The notes: generated by a model not told the origin, from the sequence alone. A stretch of 64,000 nt of DNA from GCA-003244245 sp052390115 (GCA_052390115.1 JBQTHE010000034.1:1-64000), one strand, 5' to 3'; positions 36,673-48,069 are shown, numbered from the stretch's first letter. Made by a program: numbers and translations.

Positions 36673-38576
36673 TGACCCGCACCAGTCCGGTCGACAGCAT
36701 CGATGGCACCCGGCCGCGCTCGGTGGCGCAGGCGCTGGCTGCCGCGGTCGAGCACCTGCGACAACGTCAACACCCGGCGGGGTGGTGGAAGGGAGAGCTG
36801 GCTACCAATGTGACCATGGATGCGGAGGATCTGCTGCTGCGCGAGTTCCTCGGCATCCGCAGCGCCGGCCAGACCGAGGAGGCCGCCCGGTGGATCCGGT
36901 CCCAGCAGCGGGAAGACGGCAGCTGGGCGAACTACCACGGCGGCCCAGGCGACCTGTCCACTACCGTCGAGGCGTGGGTGGCGCTGCGCCTGGCGGGCGA
37001 CCCGGCCGACGCCCCGCACCTGGTGGCGGCGGCAGCGTTCGTCCGGGCACACGGCGGCCTGGAACGCAGCCGGGTATTCACCCGCATCTGGCTGGCCCTG
37101 TTCGGGCTGTGGTCCTGGGACGAACTGCCCGAGCTGCCACCCGAGCTGATCTTCCTGCCGTCGTGGTTCCCGCTGAATGTCTATGACTGGGCGTGCTGGG
37201 CCCGGCAGACGATCGTGCCGCTGACCGTCGTCGGCACGCTGCGGCCGGCGCGGCCGCTGCCCTTCGGAGTGCAGGAGCTGCGCACCGGCGCCGCCGCAGG
37301 CCGCTTCGACCGGGTATGGACTTGGGGTGGGTTCTTCCAGCGGACCGATCGGATGCTGCACGCCTATGCGCGGCACCCGGTGCGCCCGCTGCGGCGAGCC
37401 GCACTGCGGCGCGCCGCGGAGTGGATCCTGGCCCGGCAAGAGGCCGACGGTTCGTGGGGCGGTATCCAGCCACCGTGGGTGTACTCCCTGCTCGCGCTGC
37501 ACCTGCTCGGTTATTCGCTTGATCATCCGGCGGTGCGGGCCGGGATCGCGGGTCTGGACGGTTTCATCATCCGCGAGCGCACCCCGGACGGTTGGGTCCG
37601 GCGGTTGGAGGCGTGCCAGTCGCCGGTCTGGGACAGTGCCCTGGCGCTGAACGCCCTGCTCGACGCTGGAGTCCCGGCCGACGACACCGCGGTGACCCGG
37701 GCCACCGGCTGGCTGCTCGGCGAGGAGATCCGGGTGCGCGGCGACTGGGCGGTCCGCCGCCCATCGCTCGCTGCGGGCGGGTGGGCCTTCGAGTTCCACA
37801 ACGACACCTATCCCGACACCGACGACACCGCAGAGGTGGTGCTCGGGCTGCGGCGGGTCGCGGATTGCGGCGGTCTGCGCGGGGCGGTCGATCGCGGGGT
37901 GACCTGGCTGGTCGGCATGCAATCGCGGGACGGCGGTTGGGGCGCATTCGACGCTGACAACACCCGGACGCTGTGCACCAAGCTGCCGTTCTGTGATTTC
38001 GGCGCCGTCATCGACCCGCCGTCGGCGGATGTGACGGCGCACATCGTCGAGGCGCTCGCCGCCGAGGGACTCGGCGATGGCGCCGCCTGCCGGCGAGGCG
38101 TGCGGTGGCTGCTGGCCGCGCAGGAGACCGATGGGTCCTGGTTCGGGCGGTGGGGCGCGAACTACGTGTACGGCACCGGCGCTGTGGTGCCCGCGCTGGT
38201 CGCCGCCGGTGTGCCGGCCGGCGCGCCATGCGTGCGGCGCGCCGTGCGGTGGCTCCAGGATCACCAGAACGCCGACGGCGGATGGGGCGAGGACCTGCGT
38301 TCCTACTCCGACCGGGCGTGGGCGGGCCGCGGCGAGTCGACCGCGTCGCAGACCGCCTGGGCGCTGCTGGCCCTGCTGGCGGCGGGCGAGCGGTCAGACC
38401 CGGTCGATCGCGGGGCGCGGTGGCTGTGCGACACCCAGCGGCCGGACGGGTCGTGGGACGAACCACAGTTCACCGGCACCGGGTTCCCGCGCGACTTCTA
38501 CCTCAACTACCACCTCTACCGGCTGGTGTTCCCGATCTCCGCGCTGGGCCGCTACCTGGGCGGTGCGCCGCAGTGA
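36672..38576 (+). CDS. shc: Squalene-hopene cyclase
   Basis: 634 residues with the protonating D-x-D-D motif (PDTDDTAEVVL) and several QW repeats (QQREDGSWANY, ARQEADGSWGG, MQSRDGGWGAF, AQETDGSWFGRWG, DTQRPDGSWDE). It cyclizes squalene to hopene and diplopterol at the cytoplasmic face of the membrane. I use ATG at 36672, not the TTG just before it. Its stop overlaps the next gene as GTGA. Confidence 0.97.
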   Translation: MTRTSPVDSIDGTRPRSVAQALAAAVEHLRQRQHPAGWWKGELATNVTMDAEDLLLREFLGIRSAGQTEEAARWIRSQQREDGSWANYHGGPGDLSTTVEAWVALRLAGDPADAPHLVAAAAFVRAHGGLERSRVFTRIWLALFGLWSWDELPELPPELIFLPSWFPLNVYDWACWARQTIVPLTVVGTLRPARPLPFGVQELRTGAAAGRFDRVWTWGGFFQRTDRMLHAYARHPVRPLRRAALRRAAEWILARQEADGSWGGIQPPWVYSLLALHLLGYSLDHPAVRAGIAGLDGFIIRERTPDGWVRRLEACQSPVWDSALALNALLDAGVPADDTAVTRATGWLLGEEIRVRGDWAVRRPSLAAGGWAFEFHNDTYPDTDDTAEVVLGLRRVADCGGLRGAVDRGVTWLVGMQSRDGGWGAFDADNTRTLCTKLPFCDFGAVIDPPSADVTAHIVEALAAEGLGDGAACRRGVRWLLAAQETDGSWFGRWGANYVYGTGAVVPALVAAGVPAGAPCVRRAVRWLQDHQNADGGWGEDLRSYSDRAWAGRGESTASQTAWALLALLAAGERSDPVDRGARWLCDTQRPDGSWDEPQFTGTGFPRDFYLNYHLYRLVFPISALGRYLGGAPQ

Positions 38577-39484
38577 GCCGGCCGGTGCTGTGCACGCCGC
38601 TGCGCGTCGAACAAGCCGCGCTGCGCCGGGCCGGGCGCACCATGCGGGTGGTACGCACCGGGATGGGGCCGCGGCGCGCGGCGGCCACCGCAGCGGCGCT
38701 GTCTTCCGGCTCCGATCCGGTGCTGGTCGCCGGGGTCGGTGGCGGCCTCGCACCGCAGGTCCGGCCGGGCGACGTGGTGGTGGCCAGCGAGGTCCGTCAG
38801 GACGGTCCAGGCAGCGCCGTTGGCGGGAGCAGCGTCGAGGTCCCGTCGGCACCGTTGCTGGCAGGCGCGTTGCGGCGGCTTGGTCTGACCGTCCACATCG
38901 GGCCCATCTGCTCGGTCTCCCGGATCGCCCGGGCGCCCGCCATTGGTGGCGCGCTCGCAGTGGACATGGAGTCGGCCCAGCTCGCTGCACCGAACGTCCC
39001 GTTCGCCGTGGTCCGCGCCATCGTGGACTCGACCGATCACCCGCTGTGGCACGTCGGCACGCTGCGTCGGGGGTGGACCGCCTTGCGGGCCCTGCGGGCA
39101 TGCGTGCCCGCGCTGCGCTGGTGGGCGGCGGCGACGGGCCCGCGGGAGGTCCTGCTCGACGAGCCGCGCTCGTTGTGCGCTGGTATCGCCCGGGTGGACC
39201 TGGTGCTGCTGATCGGTTCAGCCCACTCGTCGGGCTCGCTGCGCCTGGTGGAGGTCGCCAAGCGCGAGGGTGTGCCGGTGCACCTGGTCGACGACGTCAG
39301 TGAGATCGATCTTCGCTGGTTGGCGGGCACAACGCGGCTCGGCATCACCGCGGGCGGCTGCGCTGCACCGCATGTCGCGGAACAGATCGTGCACTGCCTG
39401 GGCGGCCTCGGACCGGTCGGCGCGAGGCAATCGCGGCTGATCGGCGAGAACGTCACCTTCGCATTTCCTCGAGGGGTGATCTGA
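38573..39484 (+). CDS. HpnG-like phosphorylase fused to a partial IspH (LytB) domain
   Basis: 303 residues. The first ~190 form a purine-nucleoside-phosphorylase-like domain with VDMESAQLA, matching HpnG, which releases adenine from adenosylhopane. Residues ~190-303 resemble IspH: EVLLDEPRSLCAGIARVD matches the N-terminal first-Cys loop, and DLVLLIGSAHSSGSLRLVEVA, then DDVSEIDLRWL, match the C-terminal part. The middle of IspH, with the second and third Fe-S cysteines, is missing, so HMB-PP reduction is unlikely. Start and stop place it tightly between shc and hpnH. Confidence 0.85.
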   Translation: MSRPVLCTPLRVEQAALRRAGRTMRVVRTGMGPRRAAATAAALSSGSDPVLVAGVGGGLAPQVRPGDVVVASEVRQDGPGSAVGGSSVEVPSAPLLAGALRRLGLTVHIGPICSVSRIARAPAIGGALAVDMESAQLAAPNVPFAVVRAIVDSTDHPLWHVGTLRRGWTALRALRACVPALRWWAAATGPREVLLDEPRSLCAGIARVDLVLLIGSAHSSGSLRLVEVAKREGVPVHLVDDVSEIDLRWLAGTTRLGITAGGCAAPHVAEQIVHCLGGLGPVGARQSRLIGENVTFAFPRGVI

Positions 39485-39486
39485 CT

Positions 39487-40491
39487 GTGGCCATGCCCCT
39501 GCGCCAATCCCTGCGGCTGGGCAGCTTCCTGCTCACCCAGAAGCTACGGCGCCGGAAGAAGTTCGCGCTGCTGGTCGAGCTCGAACCACTGTTCGCGTGC
39601 AACCTCAAGTGCGGGGGCTGTGGCAAGATCCAGCAGCCGGCTGCGCTGCTCAAGCAGCGGATGCCGGTCGAGCAGGCGATCGCCGCCGTCGAAGAATGCG
39701 GTGCCCCGATGGTGTCGATCGCCGGCGGTGAACCGCTGATGCACCCGCAGATCGACGAGCTCACCCGGCAGCTGCTGGCCCGCCGCAAGATCGTCTTCTT
39801 GTGCACCAACGCGTTGCTGCTGGCCAAGCACCTGCACAAGTTCCACCCGCACCGCGACTTCGCGTGGATGGTGCACATCGACGGGTTGCGGCAGCGCCAC
39901 GACGCCTCGGTGTGCAAGGCGGGCGGCTTCGACGCCGCGGTCGACGCGATCCGCCAGGCCCAGGACGCCGGTTTCCGGGTGATGACCAACACGACGTTCT
40001 TCAGCACTGACACCCCGCGCGACGTGATCGAGGTGCTCAACTACCTCAACGACGAGCTCGGCGTGGACAACATGCAGATCTCCCCGGCCTACGCCTACGG
40101 CAAGGCGCCGGATCAGGAGCACTGGCTGGGTGTGGAACAGACCCGCGAGCTGTTCGCTGCGGCATTCGGCGGCGGGCGACGCCGGCGCTGGCGGCTCAAC
40201 CACTCCCCGATCTTCCTCGACTTCCTGGAAGGCAAGCGGGAATTGGCCTGCACCGCGTGGGGAATCCCGTCCTACTCGCTGCTGGGCTGGCAGCGTCCCT
40301 GCTACCTGCTCGACGACAGCTACGCGGCGACCTACGCCGAGCTGATCGAGGACACCGACTGGTCGGCGTTCGGCCGCGGTCGCGACCCGCGGTGTGCCAA
40401 CTGCATGGCCCACTGCGGCTACGAGCCCACCGCGGTGATCGCGACGATGGGTTCGCTCACCGAGTCGCTGCGCGCCGCTGTGGGCCGCTGA
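39487..40491 (+). CDS. hpnH: Adenosyl-hopene transferase HpnH (radical SAM)
   Basis: 334 residues with the radical-SAM cluster motif C-x-x-x-C-x-x-C in CNLKCGGC, an SIAGGEP loop, and a C-terminal DUF3463 region with Cys in CANCMAHCGYEP. It adds the 5'-deoxyadenosyl group to hopene, the first step of extended hopanoids. The GTG start is 2 bp after the previous stop; ATG at 39493 is possible. It is the last gene of the operon. Confidence 0.96.
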   Translation: MAMPLRQSLRLGSFLLTQKLRRRKKFALLVELEPLFACNLKCGGCGKIQQPAALLKQRMPVEQAIAAVEECGAPMVSIAGGEPLMHPQIDELTRQLLARRKIVFLCTNALLLAKHLHKFHPHRDFAWMVHIDGLRQRHDASVCKAGGFDAAVDAIRQAQDAGFRVMTNTTFFSTDTPRDVIEVLNYLNDELGVDNMQISPAYAYGKAPDQEHWLGVEQTRELFAAAFGGGRRRRWRLNHSPIFLDFLEGKRELACTAWGIPSYSLLGWQRPCYLLDDSYAATYAELIEDTDWSAFGRGRDPRCANCMAHCGYEPTAVIATMGSLTESLRAAVGR

Positions 40492-40493
40492 CG

Positions 40494-40519
40494 CCTGTGT
40501 CATCAACCTGTGTCATCAA
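40494..40519. repeat. 13-bp tandem repeat after hpnH
   Basis: CCTGTGTCATCAA occurs twice in tandem just past the hpnH stop, at the boundary with the convergent gene. It is a small replication-slippage repeat. Confidence 0.7.
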
Positions 40520-41253
40520 CCCCGGGTGCCCGCCTGACCGGTGCCGCGTGCCGTCGGGGCGTCGGCGAGATTGGGCCGATCGGAGCAGTCATCGATGTCA
40601 GAGTCGATGTCGGAGCGGGTGCCGGAGTCGGTGTCGTCGGCGTCGAGCAGTTCGGCGATCTCGTCGAGGGCGCGCAGTAGCCGCTCCAGCCGGCTGGGCG
40701 TTGCATCCGCCGGCGCCGCGGCCAGCACCCAGCTCTGCTCCAGCCAGACGACCGGAACGTCCTCGCCCACCGCGTTGCAAGCGAAGACCAGTTCGGGGGT
40801 GATCAGCGAGCGAAACCGGGCCGGATCGTTGACGAAGGCGATCCGCTCACCCACGTAGCTCACCATGACGAGGCTGGGGTCGTGCGGTAGCGGCTGGTCT
40901 GGAAACCACAGCTCGGCCACCAGATCACCGGCGTGCAGCCGCCGCTGCACCGCGACCACCACGCTGGTGACCTGGCCGCCCTGCTCATGGTCGAACACCC
41001 GCACCCAACGACGACCTAGTGGGGTGAACAGGCTGCCGAACACCAGATCCCGGGCAATTCCCGCGCCACCCCGGGCGATCGCGCCGTGACGCCAGCGATC
41101 GGCCAGTACCGGGTCGGACAGCACGAATCGCCACCCGCGCAGCGCCGCCCAGCGGCGGCGTTCCCGCTGGTGGGCGGTACGGCGCCGGTGGTCAATGGCC
41201 AGCAGCACCGTACCCGCGACGGCGGCCAGCCCAGCAATCACGAACCACAACAC
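40516..41253 (-). CDS. Conserved hypothetical membrane-anchored protein
   Basis: 245 residues with a single N-terminal membrane helix (MLWFVIAGLAAVAGTVLLAI) followed by a basic stretch, so the rest is probably cytoplasmic. The middle has beta-rich segments such as DLVAELWFPDQPLPHD and FRSLITPELVFACNA. The C-terminal ~40 residues are acidic, Ser/Asp-rich and low in complexity; the last ones are encoded by the dispersed 50-bp repeat. The family recurs in actinomycetes, but I cannot give it a function. Confidence 0.75.
   Translation of the reverse strand: MLWFVIAGLAAVAGTVLLAIDHRRRTAHQRERRRWAALRGWRFVLSDPVLADRWRHGAIARGGAGIARDLVFGSLFTPLGRRWVRVFDHEQGGQVTSVVVAVQRRLHAGDLVAELWFPDQPLPHDPSLVMVSYVGERIAFVNDPARFRSLITPELVFACNAVGEDVPVVWLEQSWVLAAAPADATPSRLERLLRALDEIAELLDADDTDSGTRSDIDSDIDDCSDRPNLADAPTARGTGQAGTRG
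40525..40574. repeat. Dispersed 50-bp repeat, copy B
   Basis: Matches 27120-27169 at 45 of 50 positions. Copy B lies in the last codons of the minus-strand hypothetical gene, whereas copy A is intergenic. Confidence 0.75.
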
Positions 41254-41332
41254 TGGACGAGCCTAGTCCCGCACCCCGCCCGTTCCCGTGCGCACACGCC
41301 GCCGCCGTCGGCGAACCCGGCTGGCCGGGTCG

Positions 41333-41641
41333 CTAGCGCGGCAGGCTCCATCCAGCCAACCGTTCAGCGATCTTCTCCACGTCGGCCAGTGACCCGTCGG
41401 CCACGGCGATCACCAGTTCGAACGCGCCATCCTCGGGCGCGTCGAGGTCGTGGCCGTTGATCCACAGAAACACGGCTGCCGCGGCCCACGCCAGCCGCTT
41501 GTTGCCGTCGACGAGGGCATGATTGCTGGTGAGCGAGTGCAGCAGTGCTGCCGCTTTGCCGTGCGCGGTGGGATATGCGTCAGCGCCGAACACGGTGGCT
41601 GCGGGCCGGGCGAGCGCCGACTCGACTAGCCCGTAGTCGCG
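41333..41641 (-). pseudogene. doc: Doc/Fic death-on-curing toxin, N terminus deleted
   Basis: The frame encodes ~100 C-terminal residues of a Doc toxin: RDYGLVESALARPAATVFG, AAALLHSLTSNHALVDGNKR and VFLWINGHDLDAP. The Fic motif is present as HALVDGNKR. Homologues have ~25 more N-terminal residues before RDYG; here that homology ends at 41641, and the DNA beyond belongs to a different gene on the other strand. No start is apparent for a functional protein. No antitoxin gene is adjacent. Confidence 0.8.
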
Positions 41642-41962
41642 TTCACCTTCTACCTGCACGAGTTCGCGCTGCGGCTGCCGGTCGGCGGGCCCGCGGTGAT
41701 GGTCGAGCAGCTGGACCACCTGCTGCGAATGTCGCGGCGCTCCTACCTGACCCTGCGGGTGATGCCCGCCACGCTCGGCGGGCACGCCGGAATCGCCGGG
41801 CCGTTCATGCTGATGGAGTTCGCCGAGTTCAAGCCGGTGGCCTACCTGGACAGCGAGACCGCCTGCCTGTTCCTGGAGAAGCCCGAGGAAATTGCTGCCT
41901 ACCGGCGAATCCTGGGAGCACTGCGGAAACTGCGCTGGGCGAGGGAGAATCACGGGAGCTGA
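41642..41962 (+). pseudogene. XRE/DUF5753 regulator, N-terminal half deleted
   Basis: This frame carries only the C-terminal part of a DUF5753 domain: FTFYLHEFALRLPVGG, MVEQLDHLLRMSRRSYLTLRV and PFMLMEF. The helix-turn-helix half is missing; a stop lies upstream at 41627. The homology begins exactly where that of the Doc remnant on the opposite strand ends. The intact paralogue in this window is at 20261-21112. Confidence 0.8.
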
Positions 41963-42007
41963 TTGCCGCCCTGGCAACCGGGCTCTCCGCGGATCGAGAG
42001 GATCATC

Positions 42008-42247
42008 ATGACCGCGCCTGAGCCGGACAGCATCGTCTGGCACACCAGCAGCTACACCAACGGCAGCGCGACCTGCGTCGAGGTCGGCTGGCGCACCAGC
42101 AGCCACAGCACCGGTGACGGTGCCTGCGTCGAGGTCGCGCCCGCACCGGGCCGGGTGCTGGTGCGCGACTCCAAGGACCCCGACGGCCCCGCCCTGACCT
42201 TCCCCACCCCAGCCTGGCGAGCCTTCCTCACCACCCTCACCCCCTGA
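42008..42247 (+). CDS. DUF397 protein with duplicated N-terminal motif
   Basis: 79 residues. The DUF397 core is W-R-T-S-S-H...CVEV, then VRDSKDPDGPALTF and WRAFL. The front motif is repeated: WHTSSYTNGSATCVEV precedes WRTSSHSTGDGACVEV. GAGAGG lies 9 nt before the ATG. DUF397 genes normally follow an intact XRE/DUF5753 gene, but here the partner is broken, so the protein may be orphaned. Confidence 0.88.
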   Translation: MTAPEPDSIVWHTSSYTNGSATCVEVGWRTSSHSTGDGACVEVAPAPGRVLVRDSKDPDGPALTFPTPAWRAFLTTLTP

Positions 42248-42314
42248 CCCCGCGACACGCTGGTGACCACGCCCGCGCTAGGGCCTCGTACTGGCGACAG
42301 AGGTTCACCGACGT

Positions 42315-42374
42315 CGTGAACTCGACGGGACCGACGTCTGAACGGCCGGGAATGTCGGTGGCGTCGAGTTCACG
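42315..42374. repeat. 58-bp palindromic element, copy 1 (13-bp arms with flanking pair)
   Basis: Ends GTGAACTCGACG and its exact complement enclose 34 bp, as in copy 2 at 61707-61764, with the same ends, total length and several shared internal blocks (GACGT, GTCGGT). It lies between the convergent DUF397 and clpB genes and may also terminate transcription. Confidence 0.88.
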
Positions 42375-42459
42375 GCTCGGCGGCGGTGGGGTTGGTGATC
42401 GTTCTGGCGTGCCGGAGCACTGGGGTGAACAGGTTGCCGGTCAATCAGATCCGAACGGT

Positions 42460-45054
<2,595 letters not shown>

Positions 45055-45116
45055 CCTCGAAGCGTCCCTCTCACGCGTATGTCCCGGCTCGTCTGATCTC
45101 TTCAACGAGAGGAAAG

Positions 45117-45135
45117 TTGAGCGTGTTCCGCTCAA
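45117..45135. promoter_or_regulatory. HAIR element (HspR operator) upstream of clpB
   Basis: TTGAGC, 7 bp, GCTCAA: a perfect inverted repeat that fits the HspR consensus CTTGAGT-N7-ACTCAAG. It lies 63 bp upstream of clpB and 79 bp upstream of the divergent SPW gene. Confidence 0.85.
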
Positions 45136-45213
45136 TGTGTGGTGGTGTTGACCGGGCGGCCAACCAAGTGCCACTATCGTTGAGTGGGGGTGAGTCTGTG
45201 GAGGTGATCGCAC

Positions 45214-45573
45214 ATGGCGAAGCGGTGGATGCGCTGGCAGGACTGGGGCGCGGTCGTCTTGGGCGCTATCGCGGCGCTGTCGGTGTTGTGGGTTGCGACG
45301 TCAACGGCTGCGCTGTGGAGCCTGCTGGTGTTCGGCGTGCTCCTGGTACTCAGCGGGCTGTGGTCGCTGGCCATGCCGGGCTCGGTGGCCAGCGAGTACG
45401 TGCATATCGGGCTGGGCGTTCTGCTGTTCATCAGCCCATGGGTGCTGGGCTACGCCGACCTCAACGAGGCCGCGTGGACGTCCTGGGTGATCGGCGTGCT
45501 GGCCGTGGCGGTCGGTGCGGCCGCCGTCGGAGTGGCGACCACCACGCACCGTGGCATGGCGGGTCAGCACTGA
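45214..45573 (+). CDS. SPW repeat membrane protein
   Basis: 119 residues with four hydrophobic segments and the SPW motif (FISPWVLGYADL) after a W-x-x-W start (RWMRWQDWGAVVLGAIAALSVLW). SPW proteins are small membrane proteins of unknown role. GGAGGTG precedes the ATG. Because the gene is divergent from clpB across the HAIR element, it might also respond to heat shock. Confidence 0.88.
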   Translation: MAKRWMRWQDWGAVVLGAIAALSVLWVATSTAALWSLLVFGVLLVLSGLWSLAMPGSVASEYVHIGLGVLLFISPWVLGYADLNEAAWTSWVIGVLAVAVGAAAVGVATTTHRGMAGQH

Positions 45574-45629
45574 GCAGCGACGCCGGGAGCCGGCTGCCCC
45601 CGGCCACTGCGGCCGGGGGCTGACCGAGC

Positions 45630-46226
45630 ATGCCGAGCACTGACGACGCCTCCGCGCGCGAACGGATCCTCAGCGCCGCGCAGGATCTGTTCGCCCAGCG
45701 GGGATTCGACGCCACCCCGACGTCGCAGATCGCCGAGCGCGCCGCAGTCCCGAAAGGGCTGGTGCATTACTACTTCCGGCGCAAGCCCGACCTGCTCGTG
45801 GCGCTCGTCGACCGGTTGCCCCGGGAGCACATCGACCGCACCCACGTCGTCGTGCGCGGCGACGTGGCCGGCAGCCTGCGTCGCTTGGTGGCCGCCCTCG
45901 ATGCATGGCTGGATGCCTCACCTCTGCTGTCCCACCTGCTCTGGCGGGAAGCCGACACCCATGATGCGGTGCGCGACGCGCTCGCCGCCCGGTTCCGCTG
46001 GATGGTCGGCGAGATCGGCGCGGTGATGCGGGCCGCGCTGCCCGCTTCGCGTCGCGGGGCCGATGTCCGCAGCGCCGCGGAACTGCTGGCGCTGGCGGTC
46101 AGTTACCGGCACGCCACGGCACGGCACGCCGGGGAGGGACCCGAACTGCAGCCGCTGGTGGCGATGCACCGCGAACTCGACTTCCTCGCCGACGCCCTGA
46201 CGCTAGGCGCGGGCGAGGCTCGCTGA
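45630..46226 (+). CDS. TetR-family regulator
   Basis: 198 residues with the TetR helix-turn-helix (RERILSAAQDLFAQRGFDATPTSQIAERA, in parts) followed by VPKGLVHYYFRRKPDLL. The C-terminal ligand domain is not recognisable. It follows the SPW gene by 56 bp on the same strand and may be cotranscribed. The target is unknown. Confidence 0.92.
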   Translation: MPSTDDASARERILSAAQDLFAQRGFDATPTSQIAERAAVPKGLVHYYFRRKPDLLVALVDRLPREHIDRTHVVVRGDVAGSLRRLVAALDAWLDASPLLSHLLWREADTHDAVRDALAARFRWMVGEIGAVMRAALPASRRGADVRSAAELLALAVSYRHATARHAGEGPELQPLVAMHRELDFLADALTLGAGEAR

Positions 46227-46518
46227 CCACTTCCTGGTGCGCCGCGGCGGCCGTGACGGCAATTCGGGTGACATGCCGGTCCGGTATCAGCGTGTCATCG
46301 CCGTATCGACCGATGAGGCCAAGACCGTGCCATACTGCTGCGCCAGAAGCAGAGGTCAGACGATCTATCAACCCGTAGTGACACACGATCACTCAAAGGA
46401 GCGATCAGTGAGGGATCGGGCCGGATAACGTTCGGTTACGGTTCCGGGGTCCTCGGGGAGTTCGCACAGCCCGCGGCGGGTCCGCCTGCCATCCACCTGG
46501 AGAAGACGCTCCCGGACC

Positions 46519-47697
46519 ATGACAGCCGATGCCGTACGGGGCCCAGTCCCCTTATCCAGTCGAATGCCCTACGGCACGGGTGCCGGCGCGACCATGGTTC
46601 GGCTGATCCGCGAAAGCTACGAGGTAATCCAGCCGCGGTCCGACGAGGTCGTCCGCTTCTTCTACGCGACGCTGTTCGCGATCGCTCCGGCCACCCGGGA
46701 GCTGTTCGCCGCCAACATGGAGGTGCAGCACGGCCGGCTGCTGAAGGCTCTGACGTTCGTCGTGCAGAAGGTCGATCAGCCCGACGATCTGTTGCCCTTC
46801 CTGCGTCAGCTGGGCCGCGACCACCGCAAGTTCGGGGTGCAGACGCAGCACTACGAGCTGATGGGCACCGCGCTGGTCACCGCGCTCAAGCAGTACGCGG
46901 GTCCGGCCTGGACCCCGCAGGTGGAAAAGGCGTGGATCGACGCTTACCACCTGATCGCCAAAACGATGCTGGAGGCGGCCGCCGAGGACCGCGATCCCGC
47001 GTGGTGGACCGCGCAGGTCATCGAACACCAGCGGCTGACCTGGGACCTGGCCGTGGTTCGCGTCAGGCCCGACCGGCCGGTGCCGTACCGGGCCGGGCAG
47101 TACGTCAGTGTGGAGGTACCTCAGCGGCCGCGGTTGTGGCGCTTCCTGTCCCCGGCGAATGCTCCGCGGCCGGACGGAGCGATCGAGTTCCACATCCGCG
47201 CGGTGGCGGGCGGCTGGGTCAGCCGGTCGATCGTCGGCCATACCCAGGTCGGCGACACCTGGCGGATCGGCTCGCCGATGGGGCGCATGACGGTGGATCG
47301 GCACTCCGGCCGAGATGTCGTGATGGTCGCCGGCGGCACCGGAACTGCCCCCATGCGCGCCATCCTCGAGGAGCTGGCCGGTTGGGGCAGCAACCCGCGC
47401 GTGACGTTGTTCGCGGGCGGCCGTACCCGCGCTGACCTCCATGACCTCGACACGCTCATCGCCATGACCGCTACAAATCCCTGGCTGACGGTGATCCCGG
47501 TGCTGGAGTCGCACCCGATGGTCGCCGGGATCGAGCGCGGCACGCTCGCCGATGTGGTCCCCCGCTTCGGCACCTGGGCCGACCGGGACGTGATGGTCTG
47601 CGGCTCCCCGGCGATGATCAGAGCCACCGTGTCCCGGATGCTCGTCGCCGGTACCCCGCTGGATCGAATCACCTACGACCCGTTCACCCTCGACTAG
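46519..47697 (+). CDS. Flavohemoprotein-like globin oxidoreductase
   Basis: 392 residues. The N-terminal ~150 form a globin with the B10 Tyr in FFYATLF and the proximal His in GRDHRKFGV. A ferredoxin-reductase module follows: FAD part (YRAGQYVSVEVP) and NAD(P) part (VAGGTGTAPMRAIL, then VCGSPAMI). Such proteins oxidise nitric oxide to nitrate or act as oxygen sensors. The ~25-residue N-terminal extension is unusual. It is a single-gene unit. It could also be a globin reductase without NO activity. Confidence 0.9.
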   Translation: MTADAVRGPVPLSSRMPYGTGAGATMVRLIRESYEVIQPRSDEVVRFFYATLFAIAPATRELFAANMEVQHGRLLKALTFVVQKVDQPDDLLPFLRQLGRDHRKFGVQTQHYELMGTALVTALKQYAGPAWTPQVEKAWIDAYHLIAKTMLEAAAEDRDPAWWTAQVIEHQRLTWDLAVVRVRPDRPVPYRAGQYVSVEVPQRPRLWRFLSPANAPRPDGAIEFHIRAVAGGWVSRSIVGHTQVGDTWRIGSPMGRMTVDRHSGRDVVMVAGGTGTAPMRAILEELAGWGSNPRVTLFAGGRTRADLHDLDTLIAMTATNPWLTVIPVLESHPMVAGIERGTLADVVPRFGTWADRDVMVCGSPAMIRATVSRMLVAGTPLDRITYDPFTLD

Positions 47698-48069
47698 TCG
47701 GCCGCTCTTCAAGGGCTACCAACCCCGGTGTTGATCACCTTAGACGGTTACCAACCCCTCCACGAGTAGGCCCTACTGCCGACGGACACCGTGCAGGAAC
47801 GGTTAAGTCACCGCGAAACGGGCGGGGTCCCTCCGGCGGGGAGATCATCAATCGAGCGACAGAAGGTGGCCCTTAACGATGGAACTCAAGAGTCGATTCG
47901 GCTAACAACCCGACCGGGTGAACTGAAATTTTCCCCAGCGTTCACCGTAACGTAACCTCCACCGAGCCTGATATCTCCCCCAGGGCCACTGGACGGCGAC
48001 CGTCGATACGGTATCGACGTTATTTACAGTCACCCAGTCCCATGGCTGAGCCAACGTAGGTGAGGAGTT
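47698..48069. other. Intergenic region upstream of the Dap cluster
   Basis: 372 bp without a gene. Near its start GGCTACCAACCCC and GGTTACCAACCCC recur about 35 bp apart. Near the end is the palindrome at 48001-48019. The promoter of the Dap operon should lie between the palindrome and 48060. Confidence 0.5.
48001..48019. promoter_or_regulatory. Candidate operator of the Dap operon
   Basis: Perfect 9-bp arms CGTCGATAC and GTATCGACG around a single G, 51 bp before the first start codon of the operon. The size and position fit a TetR- or GntR-type operator. Confidence 0.55.

Noticed and set aside
36645..38264. 539-codon minus-strand frame over squalene-hopene cyclase
   Set aside because: Shadow of shc, which has all QW repeats and the D-x-D-D motif.
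41333..42106. Full-length Doc protein of 257 residues
   Set aside because: Only the last ~100 residues match Doc; the earlier part is antisense to the DUF5753 fragment.
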